Part shown: positions 22,673-34,306 of the stretch, in pieces | Layout of the letters: each line of letters starts with the position of its first letter | How positions within the stretch are numbered: the first letter of the stretch is position 1 | Origin: Bolinopsis microptera | Taxonomy: Eukaryota; Ctenophora; Tentaculata; Lobata; Bolinopsidae | Length of the DNA stretch: 64,000 nucleotides | Assembly (NCBI RefSeq): GCF_026151205.1 | Contig: NC_087072.1 | Location: 13,244,169-13,308,168, forward strand | Direction: 5' to 3' | The notes under the pieces: generated by a model | The model's database searches: none | What the model was told of the DNA's origin: nothing | The model's input: only the letters and a program-made list of their open reading frames with translations | Program-made: the position numbers and the translations under genes

Positions 22673-23430
22673 AATCAGGCATTGGCTGTAGATATTTCAG
22701 CAATGTTAGTTATATTAATAAACTAATTTTTACACCACAATTATAAAACTAATTATTTGAGTGATTTCATCTGGAAGTATTTTGCTCACACGACTCTACA
22801 ATAAGCAAATTCAGTTAAATCATTAATTCATGAGCCTATTGAACACAAGTTCGTGCAACGAGTCTAATGGTTATTCTCCTAAATAAATCAAATACCTTTT
22901 TGTTTAATGCAGCCAAGCTTTGGAACGCTGTTCATAAAAAAATTTTAACTTCAAGCAATTGCTTAGAAACGTCCATTAGCTTGATAAAACTGAGAACCAA
23001 AGCAATATTAATACAAGCACAGGCAGCTGACTTAAAAGATACTTGGACTCCAAACAATTTTAAATTGCAGTAATCAAATCTAATTGCAGCGGCACACACT
23101 TACTATTACTATCATGATTGTACTATAGACAGAAAATCTTTCAAATCGATTTTGGGCGCTTTTTAAACATTTGTTGTAATGTTTTTAGATAAGTTAAATA
23201 TCTAAATTTATAAAAATTTTTATCGGAATGAATTAATTGATATTTAATAATTTATTCGGTAGGTTTATCTGGTATTGATATTGATTATATTGATATTGTT
23301 ATTATTGAACGAAGCTAACTCTAGACATAGTTAATACTACTTCTTTTAAGAAAGGGACTTGGAGTATAAACGACCAAGTTTGCATAAATTTCTACCCAAC
23401 CAAGAACTCAGGAGGCAAAGGTGGGTGCGT
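22673..23430. other. RAD54B upstream region with a LINE 3' relic
   Basis: It includes the presumed RAD54B promoter. At 22867-23073 (plus) an open frame, FLFNAAKLWNAVHKKI...LIKLRTKAILIQAQAADLKDTW, matches the C-terminal 'FaYKGAnLWN...' signature of the CR1-like RTs seen at 31,100 and 40,350, so it is a decayed LINE 3' end. The remainder is AT-rich and noncoding. Confidence 0.5.
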
Positions 23431-23442
23431 AAACTTTTGGTC

Positions 23443-25153
23443 TTTTTTTTTTTTTTTTTTTTTTTGTCGATGGGCGCTCACTCTACCTCCCCGGGTATGC
23501 GGGGAGGTTACGTCCGCCTTGTGGCTAACGTCTCTTGGAGCTCCTTTGGTTGCGGAGGTGTACCGAAAGCTCGGCTGGGATGGGGACTCGCTGAGCCGGC
23601 ACGAACCAAATAGACATAACATGTTGCTGTTATGACCCGGTGGAACGGCGATACCCCTAAGAGTGTCTGCCATATGTTCTGTCATCGGGGGACTTTCTGA
23701 GTCCATAGAAAGTCAACTGTCGAAACAGCCTCCCGGAAAATTGGGTTTGATAATGCGAGAAACTTCCACTTCCACTGTTATCTGGCTAACAGCTCCGCTA
23801 GGTGTTTCTCGATATTTACTGTGCTTTGTTTGTTGTTTTGCTGCGCGCGTCTTTTGCGCTCACGCATTTTGAGTGATTGCGCGCTTTTTGAGGTCCTTTG
23901 TATATGGTTAATGCGCTTGAACTAGCAGTACTTATGCATAGTGTTTTGGAAGTTATTGACGTGGTATCATAGCCGAGAATTTTTGGTTTTTTAGTTTTGA
24001 TAACATTTATTTTCTTCTTCCATTCTCCCTGTTCGGTTAATGAATTTGCAAATAGTTTTCGTGTTGAAATTTTGTATTATTTGGTTTAAGGGAATATGTG
24101 TTGATTGGAAGATTTCTTGCCTGATGCGGGAGTAAGCGGGACAATCCGCCATGAAGTGTTCCGTGGTCTCTCTTGTTCCCGGGCAGTGTTTACAGAATGG
24201 AATTACGTTCCTGTCCATCTTATTTTCATGGTGTGCTAGATGGTTCTGTCCTGAAATAATACCTGTTATGTTTTTTAGGTCTGCTTTGATGTGGTGGGCA
24301 ATTTTTGGTGGTTTATCTTTAAGGTAGCTTTTGAGTAAGATTTTATTACTTATTTTTATTTTACTTTCCTGAATCGATTTTGATCTTTTGTTCAGCATTT
24401 GTGTTCCTAGTTTGTGTCTTATTATCGAGTCTGGTAAGTATAGGAATGGTTCTGGTCCTATTGGTTTACTTTCCACACCTCTTTTAGCCAATGTATCAGC
24501 TGTTTCATTGCCTAAAATTCCTATGTGGGCTCTTACTTTGTATAAAGTGACTTCTTTGTATTTTAGTTGAAGGTCTTTTATGTTGTTTAATGTTTCAATT
24601 GTTAATTTTGAGTTTGACTCAAGTTTATTTAGTCTTTGGATCGAGTTCAGGGAATCTGTGAAGATCTTTACTGAGTTGGCTTGACTGGTATCATTTTTCA
24701 GGAAGGCTGCAGCTTCACAGATGGCGTACATTTCAGCTTGGTTGATGGTCGCCAAAGTGCCTAGTGAGCAGTGTTTAAGCAATAGATCAGTTTGTTCTTT
24801 GCGAATGTATATGCCCGCTCCTGCTTGTTTTCCTTCTTTAGTGTCTATGACTGATCCATCTGTGAATATTTGAATCGTGTTCTCTTCTGGCTCGCATAGT
24901 TTTGGGTCGTTGATTTCCTCTTCTGATATGGTGAAACTTCTTACGATGTTTTGTGGTTGAGTTTGTTCATTTAGAGGACTGTCTAGATAATATTTCAGAG
25001 GTTGAATTTCTTTGTCAAGTTGTCTGGCATGTGAGATATAGGATTTCTTACATCCCAGGTTGGTGTCCGGGTACCAGCATTTGTTCGTGTATAATCTTAA
25101 TGCTGTTTTTGTTGCGATGTTATGTAATTTAATTTCAATAGGCATAATGCCTG
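23443..25153 (-). mobile_element. 5'-truncated LINE with RNase H domain and 12-bp TSD
   Basis: A poly(T) run at 23443 is the A-tail of a minus-strand element. AAACTTTTGGTC flanks it at 23431-23442 and 25154-25165, a perfect 12-bp TSD. The frame 25145-23991 (384 aa) is an RNase H domain (FTDGSV, NQAEMYAI, FTDSLNSI, GNETAD) followed by a CCHC-like C-terminus (CKHCPG..ETTEHFMADC), as in Jockey/I/R1-group LINEs. The reverse transcriptase is missing through 5' truncation. The C-terminal frame is intact, so insertion is fairly recent. Confidence 0.93.
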
Positions 25154-25732
25154 AAACTTTTGGTCTGCACTCTCCGATCCTGTATCACCCTTGATTCTTC
25201 TCGACGTATCTTTGTAAAAGTTATATATACCTTTTAATCAATCTCTTGCTACTCCAAGTCCCCTAAGATATCTGATCTAAAGTTCGTGCTAGTTATATAT
25301 ATATGAAATATATTTTTGTCTGCTTTAATTGATACTAAATAAAATTGTTGTTTTCTTGAAATTGTTGTTTTCTTTCTAGGATATCATTACAATCAAATTG
25401 AGAAAAATTTGCAAATTTAGTTAAAATAAATAAAGATATATGAAGGAGAAAAGAAATTGCATTGATTCCCTGTTCATCTAAGGTCAACAGATCAATCAAC
25501 ATAATCAAATTTAAATAATAATGTCACATACGACATCGTAAATATTTGTCATGAATTGAACTAAAATGATAGGTACAAAGACACATTAGTGAGTCAACGA
25601 CATCAGACATAAGAACTCAGAACTGCAGCCTCGTAACCAATTCGTGGACAATTGCTTAAATAACGTTTTACTAAAACGTGGTAGGAAATGTCATATATCC
25701 TTTTCTCTAAATTTCCTAAATTATGATATACC

Positions 25733-26113
25733 CAGTGGCGTAACGCTGCCCCAGCCACTCCGGCTACGCCAGGGGGCGCCACCCTCAGGGGGCGCCAAAA
25801 AGGCGCCCTTTCTCAACGAAAAGTTGCCCCTAGGTTTTTTCTTGAATTTTATGACCTCTCACTGAAAATAACGCCTTATTGGTGTATTCCCCTGTCCAAT
25901 TTAGCGCCCAGTCGGTGTGAAAAAAATTTTTGGGGCACTTTCTTTGCTCCAGGGGCGCAAAAAAGCTGTAGGGGGGCGCCAAAAAAAGGCACCCGACCTT
26001 TTTTTTTTTTTCTTTTTATTTAGGGACACAACAAATTTTAGGGGGGCAGAGTTACGCCACTGAAAATTGGGCGAATTTTTCGAGTTAAATCAGCCACTAA
26101 CGTTACGCCACTG
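25733..26113. mobile_element. hAT-type MITE with 8-bp TSD
   Basis: The termini CAGTGGCGTAACG / CGTTACGCCACTG are a perfect 13-bp inverted repeat. GATATACC flanks both sides (25725-25732, 26114-26121). Terminal CAGTG and an 8-bp TSD are hAT hallmarks. The interior is GC-rich with GGGGGCGCC repeats and a second inward terminus copy near 26048-26060. It has no coding capacity. Confidence 0.92.
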
Positions 26114-26121
26114 GATATACC

Positions 26122-27564
26122 TTTCTTTAACCCCATGTTTTCCTAAAACATGGTTGTTTTATATGACAGACTCTAGAGACCTGATAGAGCTTACGATCCT
26201 TGACGGAGCTTTCTTGGTTACTTTCCCTCAGTCAAGCGTTTCTGGTTTTAGCCCTTTACTCTTTATAGAAGTATTGTGAGTTATTAAGAAAACAAGTTTT
26301 TAGGAAAGTTCCTAGAAGCTTGAATCCACGAAATGTTGGGAAAGACTTCGGATAAGAAAGATCACGGTCTTGAAGGGTTAGTTTTAAAAAATATATTTTA
26401 AACATTAAGTCGATACTCTCATTATTATCATTGAAGTAGTGCACTGTGAATTATCACAGAACTAGAGTTTCGAGAGTCTGGATAAAACTGGCTTAGTTAA
26501 GTTAATTTCACAATAGAGTACTACTGCATACTGGAAATTGCAAATATTGTATTTCTTACCAGCTCAACTTAATATTACAACACACCTGCTAGTGCTCACA
26601 GATCCCATAAATAAAACGCACTTAATCATCAACCATTGTTGTAGTGTACCGCATCAAAAAAACGAAACGATTTAATTGTAAATCAATATCTAAAGTGTAA
26701 AGGAAAACGACTAAAATATTGTTTTACATTTGTTAGTTGTTCGCGTTCGTTATAACGATTTTTTAATTGCTCAAATTGTGAGCACCGCTTATTTAAGAAA
26801 AACAAAATTAAGAATTTAAAAAAATTTACCACAAAACAATCAATAAATATCATAAATAAATTCAAATTGAGAAATCCTTTGGTGCGGCTGTAAGCGCCGC
26901 GCGCAGGGTCTATTCGATTCTTGTTTTACAATTACATGTCACATTTATTAATTAAGAAAGCCAAAACATCTTTCGCGCAGTACATGGTACAATAATAATA
27001 ATTTCACAGCTATTATAATTTGTCGGTAAATTGATTGTACACATATTATATACACACACATATAATTATACAAAAATCTAAAATTATTTTTTTATTTAAT
27101 TATATACTTGAACAATAAACTTGAACAATTTCGTTTTTTTCAATTTTTTTTTTCATAAAAAAAATCGGATTTTTCAAAAAATTACTGATGTAAAGCAATT
27201 TTATAAAATTTAACTAAATTTCAAATTTAAAACCCAAATTTTGATAATTTTGATAAAATTAATTTGTGTTAAATGTTTTAACACGTTATAAATTCTACAG
27301 CACAGTCAAATATTAATTGTAGTATTAAAAAAAATATGAATTGTTTTTATTATTAGGGATTATTAGGGATTCATAAATAATATTTTTAGTTGAATCGCGC
27401 CGCGCACCTTTGGACAATCCTTGAGCGCATAACAGGAATCGAGCGCTATTACGAAATTTTGGTTTTACCTTCCCTGAATCGTTGCTATCAAAGTGTTTCG
27501 ATTATGTTCAAATACACCTAGTAACTGATTTCTCTCCGTGGAGACAGAGGTGCGAGAAAAAAAA
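26122..27564. other. AT-rich noncoding stretch
   Basis: No gene is recognised. The region is over 70% A+T by eye, with GC-rich islets near 26895 (GCGCCGCGCGC) and 27395 (GCGCCGCGC) that may mark the ends of an unresolved element. Confidence 0.4.
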
Positions 27565-27727
27565 TTTGAACTTGCTAAAGGAAATATTTAAAAAACCTGG
27601 GAATTGATTAACGAACTCAGGGGTAAATCTAAAAAAGATATAAAAGCATCATTTTTAATTGATGGTAGAATTGTAACTGAACGCCGTGAGATTGCCAACG
27701 GATTTAGTAAAACAAATTTTAGTAAAA
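27565..27727 (+). mobile_element. LINE W, left fragment (start of RT region)
   Basis: The frame reads NLELAKGNI-stop-KTWELINELRGK...ASFLIDGRIVTERREIANGF, equivalent to the segment of element V just before its RT (KTWQLINKVRGK...SFMINNERVICRRVIAHEF). It breaks off exactly where the fragment at 32,450 (FNIYFSSIARNLNSK) resumes, so both are parts of one element split by later insertions. An in-frame TAA shows decay. Confidence 0.7.
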
Positions 27728-27802
27728 CAAATTTTATTTTATACCCACAATCAATTCATATTTAGTTCAAATATTTAAAGTCAAAATAACCATTTAACAG
27801 GT

Positions 27803-30800
27803 ATGATCAACAAAATTTTGAGAGAAAACTGTAACCATTGCCTGAAAAACGTTTACATAGGTCAGCCGATGTTTGAGTGCAGTAGATGTAATTGTATTGC
27901 CCACTCAAAGTGTTTTTCGCAATCAAAAGCACAAATTATTAATGACAACTTCTACTGCTTTTCGTGCAAAGATAAAATAGTACACAAGTATAATCCCTTC
28001 AAACACTTTGTAGATGACACAACCTCACCAGATGCGCATGACGAAACATATAAAATATCCTCAATCTTAGACAAATGCCAAGCTTATTCTGCTAATGAAA
28101 TCAACTCATCGCATGGAGAAAATCTTAAAAAGTTTTCCAGCTCCTACTTTCTTAACATTGATGGCAATAAAAGCAATTTTGATAGTCTATTAACTGAACT
28201 GCACCGCATTAACCAAAACTTCACCGTAATAGGTTTATCAGAAACTAACATAGGTCCTGATGAAAGCACCGTGTATTCAATTCCTAACTACAATAGTTTT
28301 TACCAGAATACTGTAGGTAATAAATCCAAAGGAACTGGTGTAGCATTATATGTTCAAGATAGACTTAGCAGTATTGTGAACGAACTTGCGTCAGACGTTA
28401 CCGAGAATTTAGAATCACTATTCGTAACTAGTCGTAAAAACTCAGAAGAAGTAACTTTTGGGGTTATTTACCGACCACCCAGCGGTAATTTTGCAAGCTT
28501 CCTGACAGAACTATCTAGAATACTCCAGATATTGCCTAAAAAATCTGCGTATATAATGGGAGATTTTAACGTCAACCTCCATGTTAATAGTAAAGAAGTT
28601 AGCAATCTCGAGGAGATAATGTTTAGTGCCGGTTTCTCGCCTCTTATATCAACACACACGCACGAGAAGCCGGGATGTAATCAAACGTGTATTGACAACA
28701 TTTACACAAATGATATAAACAAGGTTGTTGCCTCAGGTACAGTATCTGACAGAATCTCGCATCATCTGCCAGTTTTTCATATTTTTGAAGACCTAGCTGT
28801 AACTAACTCTGAACCTCAAGTTAAACATACCCAATATTATGATTACAGTGAATCCAACGTTCGAGTCCTTGTTTCATCCTTAAACCAACATTTCTCTGAG
28901 CACCCACCAAAAAACTTTATTGAATTTCACGACACATTCAAAACGAATCTAGACAAATCATGTAAACTCAGTAAACCTAAAGTCTCCAAAAGAACGCCAA
29001 TGACAAATCCGTGGATAACAGGAGGATTGATCGCGTCTATAAATAAAAAACATGAGCTGCACGACCACTGGCATAAAGCGAAGAGAGAAAAATGTTTGCA
29101 TAATCCAGGTAAACTTTGTCGTGAGATCAAGGAAGCCTGTCACTGCAATCCTTGTAATGATGCCAGGGAAAAGCATGCTAATTTTACTGACAAACGTAGG
29201 AGAGTTAAACACGTAATAAGACTAGCTCAACGCCTCTACACGTGCAACAAAATTGAGGAGTGTCAGGGTGACAGTAAAAAAAACCTGGCAGTTAATTAAT
29301 AAAGTGCGAGGAAAGCAAAATAAGCAAATGAAACCGTCATTCATGATAAACAATGAGCGTGTTATTTGTCGACGAGTTATTGCTCATGAATTTAACAAGT
29401 ACTTTGTGTCAATCGCCTCCAATCTGAACGAGGTCTATGAGAGGAGGATTGATGAAGATCCTATAATTGCTAAATCATTCACTGACTACTTGCCACAGTC
29501 CTGTCCGTCAAGTATTTATCTTGCTGAATGTACAAGCTCTGAAATAATACAAATTATAAGTGAATTTAATAACGGTAAAGCTAGCGACATACCGGCACAT
29601 GTAATGAAGCAGTGTAGTCAAACTATATCAGAACATCTTGCCAGAATTTATAACAACTGCATGAATGAAGGTGTCTTCCCTGATCAACTGAAAACGGGTA
29701 AGATAACCCCGATATATAAAAAAGAAGATGAGGAATTACTAGAGAATTACAGGCCAGTATCAACATTACCAGTATTTGGTAAAATATTTGAAAAAATTAT
29801 TTACAGTAGATTATACAACTTTTTCTTATCTCGAGGAATAATATTCGAAAATCAGTTCGGCTTTAGAAAAAACCACTCGACAAGTCATGCTCTTAACTAC
29901 TCCGTAAATCACGTCGAAGAAAAACGGAATAATAAAAACCACGTATTAGGAATATTTATCGATCTCTCTAAAGCATTTGATACCTTACCATTTGATATGC
30001 TACTTAAGAAACTTAGTAATTACGGAGTTAGAGGAAACGCACTAAAGCTGCTCTCCAGCTATCTAAATAATAGATACCAGTATGTTAGTGTACTTGGTGA
30101 AGAATCAGAGCCTCTCCCAGTTAAACTAGGCGTACCTCAAGGATCCGTTTTGGGCCCCTTGCTTTTTCTTATCTATATAAATGACATCTATAGATGTAGT
30201 ACATTAGGAAAATTTGTACTATTTGCAGATGACACAAACATCTTTGTAGCTGCTGAAACTAAGGAACAAGCATACAAAATAGCGAATGAAATTCTCGACT
30301 CTGTGTGCCAATATATGCGCCATAACCTACTGCACATTAATGTTAAAAAATCTTGTTACATGTACTTCTCGCCTACTAAACGTAAGACCATTGATAATAC
30401 TGAAAATGACTTGAATCTAGAAATTGATGGGATCCCGATCAAACAGGTTACTGAAACGAAATTTCTAGGTGTAATTATTGATGACAAACTGAGTTGGACA
30501 CCTCATATCGAGAAACTAACTAAGAAATTAAACAGCATATGTGGCCGTATTTATCGAATAAAAAACTCCCTCCCCAGCCAGCTGTACAAACAGATATACC
30601 ACACTCTTTTTGAATCTCATCTAGGATACGGTATAACTGTATGGGGTGGTGTATCAATTAATAAGCTTTCACCACTATTCCTTGCACAGAAGAAATGTGT
30701 CCGAATCTTATTTGGGGACTCGGAAGCATTTAGCGACAAGTTTAAAACTTGTTCTCGTAGCAGGCCAATCCAGTGCAGTATAAACAAGAAAGGTCAAATA

Positions 30801-31280
30801 TCAAATGAATCAACTATACCTCACATTAAACCGTGTTCTATATGTATCAGCTTGAGGAAGACTGGTGATAAACAAGCAAGGCCACATCGCTGCCAAATAC
30901 TTGGGGCAGAATTCCACTCTAGAGAATCAACAAAACCTATTTTCCAATCTAAGGAACTAATGACAGTACATAACATATATAGATACAGATGCATTACTGA
31001 AACAATGAAGATAGTGAAGAGTCATCAGCCCATATCCATGTATTCTCTCTTTAAGAAGTCTGAGCTCAGAGATGACAGATTTGTGACACCACACTCATCT
31101 CACAATTTCGCATATAAAGGGGCAAATTTATGGAATAGGTTTCTTGAGCAGTCAAATGCACGTGGTAAAATAGGTTCACTAGGTTCAATTAAATCCCGAT
31201 TGAAGCTTTCTATCATGAAGGCTCAACACCAACCTGACAATATTAACTGGCAGGACTTAAACTTCAACACTTTCCTATGA
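27803..31280 (+). mobile_element. LINE V, nearly full-length CR1/Jockey-like retrotransposon
   Basis: The first frame (27803-29299, 498 aa) has an N-terminal Cys/His PHD-like finger (CNHCLKNVYIGQPMFECSRC...CFSC). An APE-type endonuclease follows with GLSETNIG, YRPPSG, MGDFNVNL and the SHHLPV histidine. The RT frame starts at about 29253 and ends 31280 (KTWQLINKVRG, GFRKNHSTSHAL, FIDLSKAFDTL, GVPQGSVLGPLLFLIYIND, FADDTNIF, TKFLGVIIDDKLSW). The two frames join at an A8 run (29276-29283); removing one A would make them continuous, so a single indel disables the polyprotein. V lies inside LINE W. Confidence 0.92.
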
Positions 31281-32426
31281 AAAGACCCCCATTTATATTT
31301 ATATATTTTAGATTTTACACCTGTCACTCACATCATATATGCACCACAAAGAAAAAAGATTCATTCAATCATTACATTATACACTCACTCCACCACACAT
31401 GCACACAAAACATTAAAGCAGGCTACACGCGGGTGTAACGTTCACTTTATCCGAAGGGAAAAATAATACTTTACGTAACGCGCGATTTACGTCTTAATAG
31501 CTAAATTATTCAAGTGCTATTTGTCAGAGCGACACAAATGCGCGAGCGCTTGCGCGGCTCACCTATCCAACACTCTTGTTTACATCGTATCAGGCAATGG
31601 TTCAGTTTAATTATGGTAAGGGCACAGCCTGTCAAAAACCCTTTTCGCATGATCCGTCGACACCGCCTGAAGGTGAATGCATAATAACGGATCATGAACG
31701 TACGGAATCAAACGTTAATAAGCTTGCAGCTTCCGATGAAAATGTATTCAACTTTGTGTCATGCTTGAATTGGTTTTGGACCTCTTCAATGCTTTTAATT
31801 TATTTATTATTGTTATTTGGTATTATGAGCTGATATGTATATATACATACGGTATCTAAAATTAAGCGTATAGCGAGCATATTTAACAATTTTTAAGCAA
31901 TAATGTATTGCGAGCAGCTGTATGTAACTTAAATATCGCATAAAAATCATATAATTATAACACAAAACTAAAATTTTATTGGAATCTAGGTTAAACTAAG
32001 ATAAAATTAATATCAGCCCCTTCGCCACTCTCAGCAGTCAACCAGGGCTCATAAAAGCTTAACAGCGCCTGGGTCCGTTCACCAACTGTGCTAATGTGAG
32101 TGGCGGTGTGGTAAAACCCATTTTAACAGCGTGAATATTTCTCAAATATAAGCGCGCTAGCTGCTAGCATACTTGTATCATTTAATTTCTAATCAAATTT
32201 ATTCGGATATATATTTATTGATTATGTATTGAATTGGTGATAAATAATAAAAAATTGTCTTTTCAACATAAGTGGTTATATTATAATAAAATAATTTGTG
32301 ATAAATTAATAAATTCACTCAAAAATGAACAAAATATACACAATTTTTACCTAGTGCAACACTGGTTCAGCGCGCGGCTGATCGAAAAAGTTTGATTTGA
32401 TTTACTAACTACAGTGTACAGCGTAC
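31281..32426. other. Noncoding stretch between LINEs V and W
   Basis: It probably contains the V 3' UTR (ATTCATTCAATC-like tail near 31360) and unassigned AT-rich DNA. No gene or clear terminus was found. Confidence 0.35.
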
Positions 32427-33729
32427 ATGAAAAATTACTTACTGAATCTTAACATCTTTAACATCTACTTCTCGTCTATTGCTCGTAATCTTAATTCGAA
32501 AGTTCAATCTTCTGTACCATCTCGTACGGTAACTGATGGCAATTTCAATAAAACGAAGTTTAAACAATACCTCAAGGGCAGAGAAAGAATAGTGAACTCT
32601 TTTTTTCTCAGCCCCTGTGACGAGGAAGAGATAAGTAAAATTATTGGTAGCCTTGAAAATGGGAAGGCAAGTGATATCTCTGTTAAAGTCTTGAAAAAGA
32701 GTGTAAATTATCTGTCTGGTCATATCTCTAGATTCTTTAATTGGTTCTTGGACAATGGGGTCTTTCCAAACAAGCTTAAAACGGGCTCTATTACACCAAT
32801 TTATAAAAAAGGAGACTCACGATGCCTTGATAACTATCGACCTGTTTCTACATTACCGATATTTGGCAAAATACTTGAAAAAACAATTTATAATAGGTTA
32901 TATAGTTAGTTACCTCAGTGCTATGAACGTGATTTATGATCGACAATTTGGTTTTAGAAAACAACACTCAACATCTCATCCCGTAAACTATTCTGTAATA
33001 ATACTAATACTTAATGAGATTGAACAGAAAAATCATGTAATTGGAATATTTATTGATCTAAGTAAAGCATTTGACACAATTGAGCACGATAAACTCCTGC
33101 ATAAACACTATGGAGTAAGAGGTATTGCACTAAAAACTCTTGCTAGCTATCTAACAAGCCGTAGCCAAGTAACTTCTTTTCAAACTGAAAAATGGGACAA
33201 GTGTTCAGTTGAGTATGGTGTACCCCAGGGGTCAGTGTTAGGACCTCTACTATTTCTGATTTATATAAATGATATTGGGAGCTCCTCAAGTTTGGCTGAA
33301 TTCGTCCTGTTTGCTGATGATACAAATATTTTTGTGATAGGTCGTTCAGCACAGGAAGCTTTTAAAAAAGCTAATCATGTAATGAAACAAGTCAGTAACT
33401 ATATGGAGTCTAATAAGTTACATATAAATGCAGGGAAAAGTTGTTATATGCATTTTCAGCCAGGTTTGTCAAGAGCAACACAGACCTGTGCCAGAACACG
33501 GCCCTTTAACAGGAATCTAACGATTTCAATAGATGGCAAAAAGCTAGAAAAAGTTCAATGTACAAAGTTTCTTGGGGTGATAATAGACGACCAGCTATGT
33601 TGGGAACCACATCTTAATCATTTATCTTTAAAGCTGAACTCCAGTATTGTATCGATTAAGAGAATTTGCAAATTCATTCCCAAATCTGAATATTTGAAAC
33701 TATACAATGCTCTTTTTTGTCAATTCTTA
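32427..33729 (+). mobile_element. LINE W, central fragment (reverse transcriptase)
   Basis: Two overlapping frames (32427-32909 and 32755-33768) together give the RT: ISKIIGSLENGKASDIS, SITPIYKKGDSRCLDNYRPVSTLPIFGKILEK, FGFRKQHSTSHPVNYS, GIFIDLSKAFDTIEHD, GVPQGSVLGPLLFLIYIND, FADDTNIF and KFLGVIIDDQLCW. A frameshift near 32900 shows it is dead. The coding sequence stops at LYNALF, where element X begins, and resumes at 39,952. Confidence 0.88.
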
Positions 33730-34272
33730 ACTTTCTGGAGATGGAACTACACCATCCCTAGTAGTTAAAGAATGCCCTCTGCTCCTATACCCCCTCCTAC
33801 ACCCCCTCCTAGAACTCGAAAAGAAGAACTCGATAGAACTCGAAAAGAAGAACTTGATAGAAGAACTCAAATAGAAGAATATATAAAATCAGAAAGGCTA
33901 AAATCAGATAAGGTAGAAGAAACCCCTGTCACTTCAGAATCGGATCTATGTGGAATATGCAAGAAAGGAGATGGGAGAAGAACATCTAGATGGGTTGAGT
34001 GCGGAAAATGCTAGGTATGGTTGCACATTTCATGTGTCAATGTTTCAGTGAAACAATATGATACTATAAGTAAAGAGTCAACCGAGTGGACATGCCAGAA
34101 ATGCAAGAAAACAGGCAAGATGGATAAAAGTAAGTTGGCGTGGGGAGAAATGAATAGCGAGGAAGCCATTACTGAAATGATCAACACAGTGTATGCAGAG
34201 ATAATAACATGGGATAAGAATTTTATGCGACTTCCACGTGGAAAGGCTGGCAAAGACTTCATCCTTGAGCTA

Positions 34273-34280
<8 letters not shown>

Positions 34281-34306
<26 letters not shown>

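Noticed and set aside
29253-29299. Programmed ribosomal frameshift in LINE V at an A8 run (AAAAAAC-like heptamer)
   Set aside because: The RT frame is +1 (or -2) relative to the endonuclease frame, not the -1 that a canonical AAAAAAC slip would give, and removing one A makes one continuous frame. A simple indel is more likely.
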